6,417 nt of DNA, from positions 1 to 6,417 of the forward strand of contig JAEHDN010000077.1 of NCBI GenBank assembly GCA_016880395.1, given 5' to 3'. The notes under the pieces are model-generated. The model did no database searches, was not told where the DNA came from, and worked only from the letters and a program-made list of their open reading frames with translations. The position numbers and the translations under genes are program-made. This DNA comes from Candidatus Eiseniibacteriota bacterium. GTDB lineage: Bacteria > Eisenbacteria > RBG-16-71-46 > SZUA-252. Shown here piece by piece: positions 1-5,187 of this stretch; within the stretch, counting starts at the first letter, position 1, and each line of letters starts with the position of its first letter.

Positions 1-1
1 G

Positions 2-94
2 CTCGACTTCCTGGACGCGGATCGTGCGTTCCAAGCCGCGGTGGCCTGGCGAAGCGGGGCGATGGGTGGCGGTGCGTACGCGGAACGGCCTTAA
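2..94 (+). CDS. Possible C-terminal end of an upstream gene (partial)
   Basis: An open frame enters from the left edge and ends at TAA (92-94), giving 30 residues that begin LDFLDADRAFQAA and end GGGAYAERP. Third codon positions are mostly G or C, as in the other genes here, but less strongly. The opening LDFLDAxRA resembles the late helix of TolC-type outer-membrane efflux proteins, which often contain an LLDFLDA-like stretch. The rest of the tail does not match that family, and 30 residues are too few to assign a function. It could be a chance open frame, since another frame on the same strand is also open here. No terminator is visible between this stop and the tRNA 16 bp further on. Confidence 0.3.
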   Translation, partial: LDFLDADRAFQAAVAWRSGAMGGGAYAERP

Positions 95-110
95 TCAAGC
101 CTCGCAGGGT

Positions 111-186
111 TGGTGGAGCTGGCGGGGATCGAACCCGCTACCTCTTGACTGCCAGTCAAGCGCTCTCCCAATTGAGCTACAGCCCC
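111..186 (-). tRNA. tRNA-Ala, anticodon GGC
   Basis: The minus strand reads as a complete 76-nt cloverleaf. The acceptor stem GGGGCTG pairs with CAGCTCC and includes the G3-U70 wobble pair, the main identity element for alanyl-tRNA synthetase. The D arm is GCTC/GAGC. The anticodon stem CTTGA/TCAAG encloses the loop CTGGCAG, which puts anticodon GGC at plus-strand positions 151-153 (reads GCC). The T arm contains GGTTCGATCC. Discriminator base A73 and the 3' CCA are encoded in the DNA (TGG at 111-113). The gene stands alone and points away from the Mur ligase gene. No clear terminator was found downstream. Confidence 0.97.
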
Positions 187-206
187 ATTCCGTGCCGAGG
201 GACGTC

Positions 207-235
207 AATCTAACCGGGACAGGTCCGACCGTCAA
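207..235 (-). promoter_or_regulatory. Sigma70-type promoter of the tRNA-Ala gene
   Basis: Read on the minus strand, a -35 box TTGACG (230-235; 5 of 6 bases match TTGACA) is followed after exactly 17 bp by a -10 box TAGATT (207-212; 4 of 6 match TATAAT). Transcription would start near position 200, about 14 nt before the mature tRNA 5' end, which leaves a short leader for RNase P to remove. The spacing and the position next to a stable-RNA gene in GC-rich DNA make this convincing. It is still a prediction from sequence alone. Confidence 0.7.
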
Positions 236-299
236 CCGCGGGGCCTGGTCGCTCCACGCGTGGGCCGGGGCGTTCCGCCGCGTCCGTCCGCGACTTCCC

Positions 300-328
300 T
301 TGACCCTCGACGCTTCCCCCGCGAGACT
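300..328 (+). promoter_or_regulatory. Candidate promoter of the Mur ligase gene, possibly giving a leaderless mRNA
   Basis: TTGACC (300-305; 5 of 6 to the -35 consensus) lies 17 bp before GAGACT (323-328; only 3 of 6 to the -10 consensus). A start about 7 nt after the -10 box would fall on or next to the GTG at 335, so the message would have essentially no 5' leader. This fits the lack of a Shine-Dalgarno sequence before that GTG. The weak -10 box keeps confidence low. Confidence 0.4.
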
Positions 329-334
329 GCGCCC

Positions 335-1762
335 GTGACCGAAGCGCATCGTCGATACCACTTCAGCGGGGTCGGGGGGAGCGGCATGGCCCCTCTCGCC
401 ATCCTCACGGCCGCCCGAGGCGCTGTCATCACGGGCTCCGACCGCAATCACGACCGGGGGCTCTCCCTGCCGGTCTTCGACGCGCTCCGCGCCGCGGGAG
501 TCCGCCTCGTGCCCCAGGACGGGAGCGGCGTCACGCCCGACCTCGACGCCTTCGTCCACTCGACCGCGGTGGAGACCGGCAATCCCGATTTCCGCCGCGC
601 GGTCGAGCTCGACGTGCGCCGGATCCGCCGCGGCTCCTTCCTGGCCGCGGTCGCCTCCGAGCATCGGACCATCGCGATCGCGGGAACGAGCGGCAAGTCG
701 ACCGTCACCGCGATGGTCGCTCACATCCTTCTCGAGGCGGGCCTCGATCCCTCGTTCCTCGGGGGCGGCGCGGCCGTGTCGCTCCCGGGCGCGCTTCCTC
801 CCGGCAGTCTCCGCGTGGGAGCGAGCGACTGGCTCGTGATCGAGACCGACGAGAGCGACGGCAGCGTGGCGGAGTTCGCCCCCGCGATCGCGGTTCTCAC
901 GAACCTGAGCCGCGATCACAAGGAGATCGAGGAGATCGCACGGAGCTTCGAGGCGCTCCTCACGGCGACGACCGAGTGCGCGGTCATCCACTCGGGCGAT
1001 CCCATTTTGGGCCGGATTCACTGCCCCGAGGCGCTACCGCACACGTACGTCGCGCTGGAGGGGCGAGCGGCCTGGGCCCCGCCGGACATGGTGGCCCACG
1101 CGATCCGGCTCGAATCGGGAGCGGTGCGGTTCGAGATCGACTCCGTTCCCGTGCACGTTCCCTTCCCCGGGATGCTCACCGTGGAGAACGCGCTCCTCGC
1201 GATTGCCGCGGCTGTGTGCGCGGGCGTGTCCCTCCGCGACGCCGCGGACGCGATGGCAACCTTCGCGGGCGTCCGCCGGCGGCTCGAGCGCATCGGCTCC
1301 GCCCGCGGCGTGGACGTCTACGACGACTTCGGACACAACCCCGTGAAGATCCAGGCCGCCCTCGAGGCGCTCCGCCCCGAGAAGTCCTTCTGGGTCTACT
1401 ACCAGCCCCACGGCTACGGCCCCACGCGATTCTTCCGGGACGAGCTGGTCGAGACCTTCCGCGCGACGCTCCGTCCCGGCGATCACCTCCTGCTCGCCCC
1501 GATCTACGACGCGGGGGGGACGGCGGACCGCTCGATCCGCTCCGAGGACCTCGTCGACCAGCTCCGGCGCGTGGGCGTGAACGCGACGCTGGCTCCGACC
1601 CGGAGCGGAGCGGCCCGCGCGATCGCCGAGGGCTCGCGCCCCGGCGACCGCGCGGTCGTCATGGGAGCGCGCGACGACACGCTCCCCGCCTTCGCGCGCG
1701 AGGTCCTACGCGCGGTCGAGCACCCGGCGGTGTACGCGCCGCCGGCCGAGCGCACCCGCTAA
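335..1762 (+). CDS. MurC-type Mur ligase (UDP-N-acetylmuramate--amino acid ligase-like), divergent
   Basis: This 475-residue cytoplasmic protein has the full three-domain Mur ligase layout and the usual MurC length. The N-terminal Rossmann-type UDP-sugar domain carries GVGGSGM (residues 12-18). The central ATPase domain has a P-loop variant GTSGKST (117-123), the acidic ETDESDGS (170-177) and NLSRDH (190-195). The C-terminal domain has YDDFGHNP (329-336) and QPHGYGPTR (357-365). MurC enzymes join L-alanine to UDP-MurNAc using ATP in peptidoglycan synthesis, and QPHxY is closest to MurC rather than Mpl. Oddities: GTHGKT is changed to GTSGKS, HHP to HNP, and the residues after QPH that contact alanine in MurC are replaced, so the amino acid used is uncertain. 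GTG at 335 is chosen because homology begins just after it. A GTG at 260 would add a 25-residue Arg/Pro-rich extension unlike the family. There is no Shine-Dalgarno and no neighbouring cell-wall gene. The last 57 bp overlap the convergent gene. Confidence 0.85.
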   Translation: MTEAHRRYHFSGVGGSGMAPLAILTAARGAVITGSDRNHDRGLSLPVFDALRAAGVRLVPQDGSGVTPDLDAFVHSTAVETGNPDFRRAVELDVRRIRRGSFLAAVASEHRTIAIAGTSGKSTVTAMVAHILLEAGLDPSFLGGGAAVSLPGALPPGSLRVGASDWLVIETDESDGSVAEFAPAIAVLTNLSRDHKEIEEIARSFEALLTATTECAVIHSGDPILGRIHCPEALPHTYVALEGRAAWAPPDMVAHAIRLESGAVRFEIDSVPVHVPFPGMLTVENALLAIAAAVCAGVSLRDAADAMATFAGVRRRLERIGSARGVDVYDDFGHNPVKIQAALEALRPEKSFWVYYQPHGYGPTRFFRDELVETFRATLRPGDHLLLAPIYDAGGTADRSIRSEDLVDQLRRVGVNATLAPTRSGAARAIAEGSRPGDRAVVMGARDDTLPAFAREVLRAVEHPAVYAPPAERTR

Positions 1763-2569
1763 CCCCCCGACGAGCGTCAGCCCGAAGGTCCCCGGAAGGG
1801 TCGCCGACGTTGTCGGAGGCTGATCCACCACGTCCGGCATCGGACCCCCGCAGGTCGCCGTCCAGGCGGCGGTCGTGATGCTGACTCCCCCGAAGCTGAA
1901 GGTCGGCAGGTCGAATCCGAATCCGATCATCGCCGCCTCATCCGCGCGTCCAAAGGCGAGGATGTGCGCGAAGCCGGTGATGTCCACGAACTCCCCCGGA
2001 TGGAGCGTGAGATTGGCGAGGTAGACGGCGAGCTCCGCCCCCGACGCCCCGGTAATCGAGAGGTAGTTGTCGGCCACACCCGTGGCCGCGCCCCCGCCGC
2101 CTCCGTTCGAGCCCGACACCGGCGAGGCGATGGCGTCGAGCGTCTCGGTCATGTCGAGCACGGTCCGGCTCACGGCCCCATCCGTGCCGGCCGCGCCGCT
2201 CGTCCCGCGCGCGCCGCCCGCCGCCACGTTCTGCTTCGCGGTATACCCGGCCAGGCCATAGACGTCGGACAGGACCGACACGCCCGGGAGCGCGTCAGGA
2301 AAGAGGACGTCGACATTCGAGATGTTCATGATGCGGACCGTGATGTCCACCGGGAACGGCGCCGTGAAGTCGTAGAGAGCCGGAACTCCGAGCTGTGTCA
2401 GCGTCGTACCCGACAGGGACTCCTGGGCAAGCGGATCGGCGATCACGGTGGAGCCGTCCGCGCCGGTCACACCGCCGATCACGGTGAGCGACAGGAGCGC
2501 GGCGTGGGCGGTGGAGAACGCGAAGAGGGGAAGACAGACGACGAGGATGAAGCGGAACCATCGTGGCAC
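1706..2569 (-). CDS. Secreted protein with C-terminal anchor-like tail, function unknown
   Basis: This 287-residue protein starts at GTG (2567-2569), preceded six bases upstream by a perfect GGAGGTGA ribosome binding site. Residues 1-23 form a signal peptide: basic start, hydrophobic FILVVCLPLFAF, and an AHA cleavage site before ALLS. The mature part is rich in small and beta-forming residues, with a Gly/Ala-rich stretch at 117-165 including SGSNGGGGGAATG. I do not recognise its fold. The C-terminus has LPGT (258-261), a short hydrophobic segment FGLTLVGGLAGALG (262-275) and an Arg cluster RRRVHRR (276-282). This three-part order is that of PEP-CTERM/exosortase or LPXTG/sortase signals, but neither canonical motif is intact. 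The protein is probably surface-exposed or matrix-associated. Its final 18 codons lie antisense to the end of the Mur ligase gene. The hydrophobic segment is shorter than a typical single transmembrane helix. Confidence 0.8.
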   Translation of the reverse strand: MPRWFRFILVVCLPLFAFSTAHAALLSLTVIGGVTGADGSTVIADPLAQESLSGTTLTQLGVPALYDFTAPFPVDITVRIMNISNVDVLFPDALPGVSVLSDVYGLAGYTAKQNVAAGGARGTSGAAGTDGAVSRTVLDMTETLDAIASPVSGSNGGGGGAATGVADNYLSITGASGAELAVYLANLTLHPGEFVDITGFAHILAFGRADEAAMIGFGFDLPTFSFGGVSITTAAWTATCGGPMPDVVDQPPTTSATLPGTFGLTLVGGLAGALGRRRVHRRVLDRA

Positions 2570-2575
2570 GGCAGC

Positions 2576-2583
2576 TCACCTCC
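2576..2583 (-). promoter_or_regulatory. Strong ribosome binding site GGAGGTGA
   Basis: Read on the minus strand, GGAGGTGA is an eight-base match to the anti-Shine-Dalgarno end of bacterial 16S rRNA. It sits six bases before the GTG at 2567-2569. This decides the start of the secreted-protein gene, which has a non-ATG start codon, and fits the signal peptide that begins there. I found no convincing -35/-10 pair just upstream. Confidence 0.85.
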
Positions 2584-2699
2584 ATGGAAAGGGACTCGGG
2601 GCCCGGGGGCGAGCGGGGGAAAGCCAGAGGCGTGCCCGCGCAGGTCTCATCCGCGCGAATCGGGAGAAGACCGCGAGGGCATGCGGCGCACAATGCGGG

Positions 2700-2724
2700 G
2701 TGGGGGCTGATCTCACAGCCCCAC
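2700..2724. other. Imperfect hairpin in the intergenic region
   Basis: GTGGGGGCTG (2700-2709) and CAGCCCCAC (2716-2724) can pair as nine base pairs with one bulged G around a six-base loop. No T-run follows on either strand. It lies between the likely terminator of the dehydrogenase gene and the start of the secreted-protein gene, so it could be a second part of the termination region or a structure in the leader of that mRNA. The rest of 2584-2815 shows nothing I can name. Confidence 0.45.
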
Positions 2725-2751
2725 AGGCGAGCGCGGAGCGCTGACATGCAA

Positions 2752-2781
2752 ACCGGCGTTGGCTCGAGCGCCAACGCCGGT
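2752..2781 (-). terminator. Likely terminator of the dehydrogenase gene
   Basis: ACCGGCGTTGGC (2752-2763) and GCCAACGCCGGT (2770-2781) form a perfect 12-bp GC-rich stem with a six-base loop. It begins 34 bp after the stop codon of the dehydrogenase gene in the direction of minus-strand transcription. The T-tract after the stem is short (TTT then G), so termination may be weak, or the structure may instead mark the 3' end for stability. Its place between two same-strand genes indicates that they are separate transcription units. Confidence 0.6.
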
Positions 2782-2815
2782 GGACGATCGGATGTCGTGT
2801 GCGGAAGCGGAGCGC

Positions 2816-4366
2816 CTAGCCGACCAGCTCCGTCGTCACCTTTCCCTGGAGGAAGAGCCCGAGGTAATCGCGACCTCCCGCCTTCGAATCGGTGCCGCTC
2901 ATGTTGAAGCCGCCGAACGGGTGGATGCCCACGAGCGCGCCCGTGCACTTGCGGTTGATGTAGAGGTTCCCCACGAAGAGGCGACGCTTCGCCTCCACGA
3001 TCTTCGCGCGGTCCCGCGAGTAGTAGGCTCCCGTGAGCCCGTAGATCGTGCCGTTCGCGATCGCGACCTCCTCCTCGAAAGACGAGGCCGGCAGGATCGC
3101 GAGCACCGGGCCGAAGATCTCCTCCTGCGCGATCCGGGCGTCGGGCTTCACGTCGGCGATCACGGTGGGCTGAAGGAAATGACCCGGCCCGGAGTGCTTG
3201 CCGCCGCCGTTCAGAAGCTTCCCTTCCTTCTTGCCCACCTCCATGTACTCGAGGATCGTCTTCTCCGCTCGGGCGCTCACGACGGGTCCGAGGTAATTCT
3301 CCCGAGTCTCCGTCGGTCCGATGGTCATCGTCTTGACCTTCGCCGCCAGGCGCTCCTGGAACTCCCCGACGAGGCTCCGGTGCACGATCGCGCGCGAGCA
3401 GGCGGAGCACTTCTGCCCCTGGAACCCGAAGGCGGCGGCATAGACGCCGTTCACGGCCGCCTCGAGATCGGCCCCCTCGTCGACGATCGTGAAGTCCTTG
3501 CCCCCCATCTCGAGGATCATGCGCTTGAGCCAGATCTGTCCCGGCTGCACGCGGGCCGCCTTCTCGTAGATCCCGATGCCGACCGGCATCGATCCTGTGA
3601 ACGCGACGAAGCGGACGCGCGGGTGCTCCACCAGGGCGTCGCCCATGGCGCCGCCCGGTCCCGTGAGGAACTGGAGGGCGCCCGGCGGGACCCCGGCCTC
3701 CTCGAAGATCTCGAAGATCGTCCACGCGGTGAGCGGCGCGTCGCTACTCGGCTTCAAGATCGCGGTGTTCCCCGTCACGAGCGCGGCCGCCGTCATGCCC
3801 ATCGCGATCGCGCAGGGGAAGTTCCACGGCGGGATCACGGCGCCGACGCCGAGCGGCACGTACTCGTAGACGTTGTGCTCCCCAGGAAGGGGCGTGATCG
3901 GCTGACGATCGGAGTAGCGGAGCATCTCACGCGCATAGAACTCGAGGAAGTCGATCGCCTCGGCGGTGTCGCCATCCGCCTCCGGCCAGCTCTTCCCCAC
4001 CTCGAAGACCATGACCGCGCTCATCTCGTGACGGCGGCGGCGCAGGATGCCGGCGGCCCGGAGGAGCACGTTCGCGCGCTCGTCGGGCGGGATGGAGCTC
4101 CAGGAGGGGAATCCCCGATCGGCGGCCTCGACCGCGAGCTTCACATGCTCCGCGGTCGCCTTGGCGAAGTTGCCGAGGCACTCGGAGGGGTTCGCGGGAT
4201 TCGAGCTCTGGAACGTGTCGGGGGTGTTGATCCGCCTGCCGTCGATGACCAGCGGATAGGTCTTGCCGAAACGCGCCCGCAGGCCCTGGAGGGCAGCCCG
4301 CATGCCGCTCTCGTTCGCGGGGTGCGCGTAGTCGAGCATGGCTGTGCTCGTGTACTCCGGAAGCAT
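2816..4366 (-). CDS. rocA: L-glutamate gamma-semialdehyde dehydrogenase (1-pyrroline-5-carboxylate dehydrogenase)
   Basis: This 516-residue aldehyde dehydrogenase oxidises glutamate gamma-semialdehyde (open-chain form of 1-pyrroline-5-carboxylate) to glutamate with NAD+, the second step of proline and arginine breakdown in the cytoplasm. Length and sequence match the monofunctional RocA/PruA type, such as the Thermus and Bacillus enzymes. Visible family features are PPWNFP with the oxyanion Asn182, Lys205 in LKPS, the cofactor-loop FTGS (256-259), general base Glu286 in LEMGGKD, nucleophile Cys320 in GFQGQKCSACSR, EEIFGPV (415-421, Glu416 and Phe418 binding the nicotinamide ribose) and GALVGIHPFGGF near the end. 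An extra Cys323 follows the nucleophile where Ala is usual. The start ATG (4364-4366) has AAGGAG six bases upstream. Earlier in-frame starts would add sequence lacking family similarity. No proline dehydrogenase is nearby, so that partner must be elsewhere or arginine/ornithine may feed the enzyme. The gene is followed by a likely terminator. Confidence 0.95.
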   Translation of the reverse strand: MLPEYTSTAMLDYAHPANESGMRAALQGLRARFGKTYPLVIDGRRINTPDTFQSSNPANPSECLGNFAKATAEHVKLAVEAADRGFPSWSSIPPDERANVLLRAAGILRRRRHEMSAVMVFEVGKSWPEADGDTAEAIDFLEFYAREMLRYSDRQPITPLPGEHNVYEYVPLGVGAVIPPWNFPCAIAMGMTAAALVTGNTAILKPSSDAPLTAWTIFEIFEEAGVPPGALQFLTGPGGAMGDALVEHPRVRFVAFTGSMPVGIGIYEKAARVQPGQIWLKRMILEMGGKDFTIVDEGADLEAAVNGVYAAAFGFQGQKCSACSRAIVHRSLVGEFQERLAAKVKTMTIGPTETRENYLGPVVSARAEKTILEYMEVGKKEGKLLNGGGKHSGPGHFLQPTVIADVKPDARIAQEEIFGPVLAILPASSFEEEVAIANGTIYGLTGAYYSRDRAKIVEAKRRLFVGNLYINRKCTGALVGIHPFGGFNMSGTDSKAGGRDYLGLFLQGKVTTELVG

Positions 4367-4372
4367 CCACTT

Positions 4373-4378
4373 CTCCTT
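4373..4378 (-). promoter_or_regulatory. Ribosome binding site AAGGAG deciding the dehydrogenase start
   Basis: On the minus strand AAGGAG lies six bases before the ATG at 4364-4366. It fixes the start there rather than at the in-frame ATG at 4415-4417, which has no such site and would add 17 residues. The resulting length is what is expected for the family. Confidence 0.85.
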
Positions 4379-4406
4379 GTCGGGGGCCGCTGGATTCGAG
4401 GATACT
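4377..4406 (+). promoter_or_regulatory. Candidate promoter of the membrane-protein gene, possibly giving a leaderless mRNA
   Basis: TTGTCG (4377-4382; 4 of 6 to the -35 consensus) is followed after 18 bp by GATACT (4401-4406; 4 of 6 to the -10 consensus). Transcription would start around 4412-4414, only a few bases before the ATG at 4416, so the mRNA would be nearly leaderless. No good Shine-Dalgarno is present: the best purine run, GAGG, is too far from the ATG. Confidence 0.4.
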
Positions 4407-4415
4407 GCGGGACCC

Positions 4416-4444
4416 ATGATATCCGCTCTGCTCCTGGCTGTCAT
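4416..4444 (-). promoter_or_regulatory. Sigma70-type promoter of the dehydrogenase gene
   Basis: Read on the minus strand, ATGACA (4439-4444; 5 of 6 to TTGACA) is separated by exactly 17 bp from TATCAT (4416-4421; 5 of 6 to TATAAT). Transcription would begin near 4409, giving a leader of roughly 43 nt that contains the AAGGAG site. The whole promoter lies inside the first ten codons of the divergent membrane-protein gene, with the -10 box covering that gene's start codon. AT-rich boxes with ideal spacing are unexpected in this GC-rich sequence, which supports the call. Confidence 0.6.
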
Positions 4445-5165
4445 CCCGGGGGTCCTGCTCCCGTGGATCGTGATCCCGCTCCGCAGCCAGGCGCTGTTCG
4501 CGCTCCTGCCGGTGATCCCGCTCGCCCTCGTGTATGCCCGGTGGATCGTTTCGCGCCGCGCGGGTGCCGCGCTCGCGACCGCGGGGCTCTGGGCGGTCGG
4601 GTTCTCGCTCTCGACGGTTGCGGCGAGCGCCGTCCTCTCCGAGGCTGCCACGAAGGCGATCTGGCACGCGGGGGCGTACCGGGACGAGATGCTCGCCTGG
4701 ATCGCGACGGGGCGCGGGCCGGAGGGGAGCATCCGCCTCTTCCTGCCCCGCGTGCTGGTCGAGTACGTCCTCATTCTCGCGCTGAGCGCGGCGTCGATCG
4801 GGGTCGCCGCGCTCTTCCTGGGGGGACTCCTTCTCGGCTACATGAACGGGTACGTCGGGTGGGTGGTCTCGCACGCCGATCCGTCGGCGTCCCCCTGGGT
4901 GGCCGGGCTCCTCGCGTGGCCCCCCTGGGCGATTTGCCGGGTGGGCGCGTTCATCCTCGCCGGTACGGCGGGAGCGTCCTGGGGATTTCCGCGCCTCTAC
5001 CGGAAGGACGCGCCGCGCGTGCCGGTCGCACGGATGCTCGTGGCGTCGATCGTCCTTCTCCTGCTCGACATCGGGCTCAAGTGGTGGCTGGCGCCGATCT
5101 GGAGGGATCTCCTGCGCGCGCTCCTCGGCGCGAGCGCGGGCATCGAAGCGGGCGGGAGCAGCTGA
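4416..5165 (+). CDS. Multi-pass membrane protein of unknown function
   Basis: This 249-residue protein has about six hydrophobic segments likely to span the inner membrane: roughly residues 2-22, 26-45, 49-74, 113-141, 161-186 and 204-226. Between segments three and four, a polar region (80-112) has a striking composition with WHAGAYRDEM, WIATGRGPEGS and FLPRVL. This looks like a conserved functional loop, but I cannot name the family. Another notable stretch is GYMNGYVGWVV (141-151). The ATG at 4416 is chosen because the first membrane segment starts directly after it. An ATG at 4338 would add 26 residues antisense to the N-terminus of the dehydrogenase. No Shine-Dalgarno precedes it. Starts of this gene and the dehydrogenase are 49 bp apart, so expression of the two may be linked. 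The stop is 22 bp from that of the next, convergent gene. No enzyme or transporter motif was recognised. Confidence 0.8.
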   Translation: MISALLLAVIPGVLLPWIVIPLRSQALFALLPVIPLALVYARWIVSRRAGAALATAGLWAVGFSLSTVAASAVLSEAATKAIWHAGAYRDEMLAWIATGRGPEGSIRLFLPRVLVEYVLILALSAASIGVAALFLGGLLLGYMNGYVGWVVSHADPSASPWVAGLLAWPPWAICRVGAFILAGTAGASWGFPRLYRKDAPRVPVARMLVASIVLLLLDIGLKWWLAPIWRDLLRALLGASAGIEAGGSS

Positions 5166-5187
5166 GCGCCGCCCCCGCCCCGAATCG

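Noticed and set aside
111..186. tRNA as an integration site for a mobile element
   Set aside because: There is no integrase, no repeated tRNA 3' end and no mobile-element gene in the window.
260..334. Upstream GTG start for the Mur ligase
   Set aside because: The added 25 residues are Arg/Pro-rich and lie before the point where Mur ligase similarity begins; the region also holds the candidate -35/-10 boxes.
95..1021. Minus-strand open frame covering the tRNA and the first half of the Mur ligase
   Set aside because: It runs through a complete tRNA and is antisense to a gene with clear motifs; low-complexity, Arg/Glu/Gly-rich composition.
976..1878. Plus-strand shifted frame within the Mur ligase
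   Set aside because: Arg/Pro/Ala-rich shadow of the ligase frame; no recognisable motif.
2295..3725. Minus-strand open frame spanning parts of the dehydrogenase and the secreted-protein gene in another frame
   Set aside because: It is the same-strand shifted frame of two genes with good homology or signal peptide plus ribosome binding sites, and it is Arg/Gly/Pro-rich.
3900..4366. CRISPR, toxin-antitoxin or defence genes anywhere in the window
   Set aside because: No array of direct repeats, no small gene pair with its own ribosome binding sites and no defence-family motif was seen; this stretch is simply the dehydrogenase N-terminal half.
4367..4774. N-terminal extension of the dehydrogenase (starts at 4774 or 4417)
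   Set aside because: It would be antisense to the membrane-protein gene, has no family similarity, and ignores the AAGGAG site that fixes the start at 4366.
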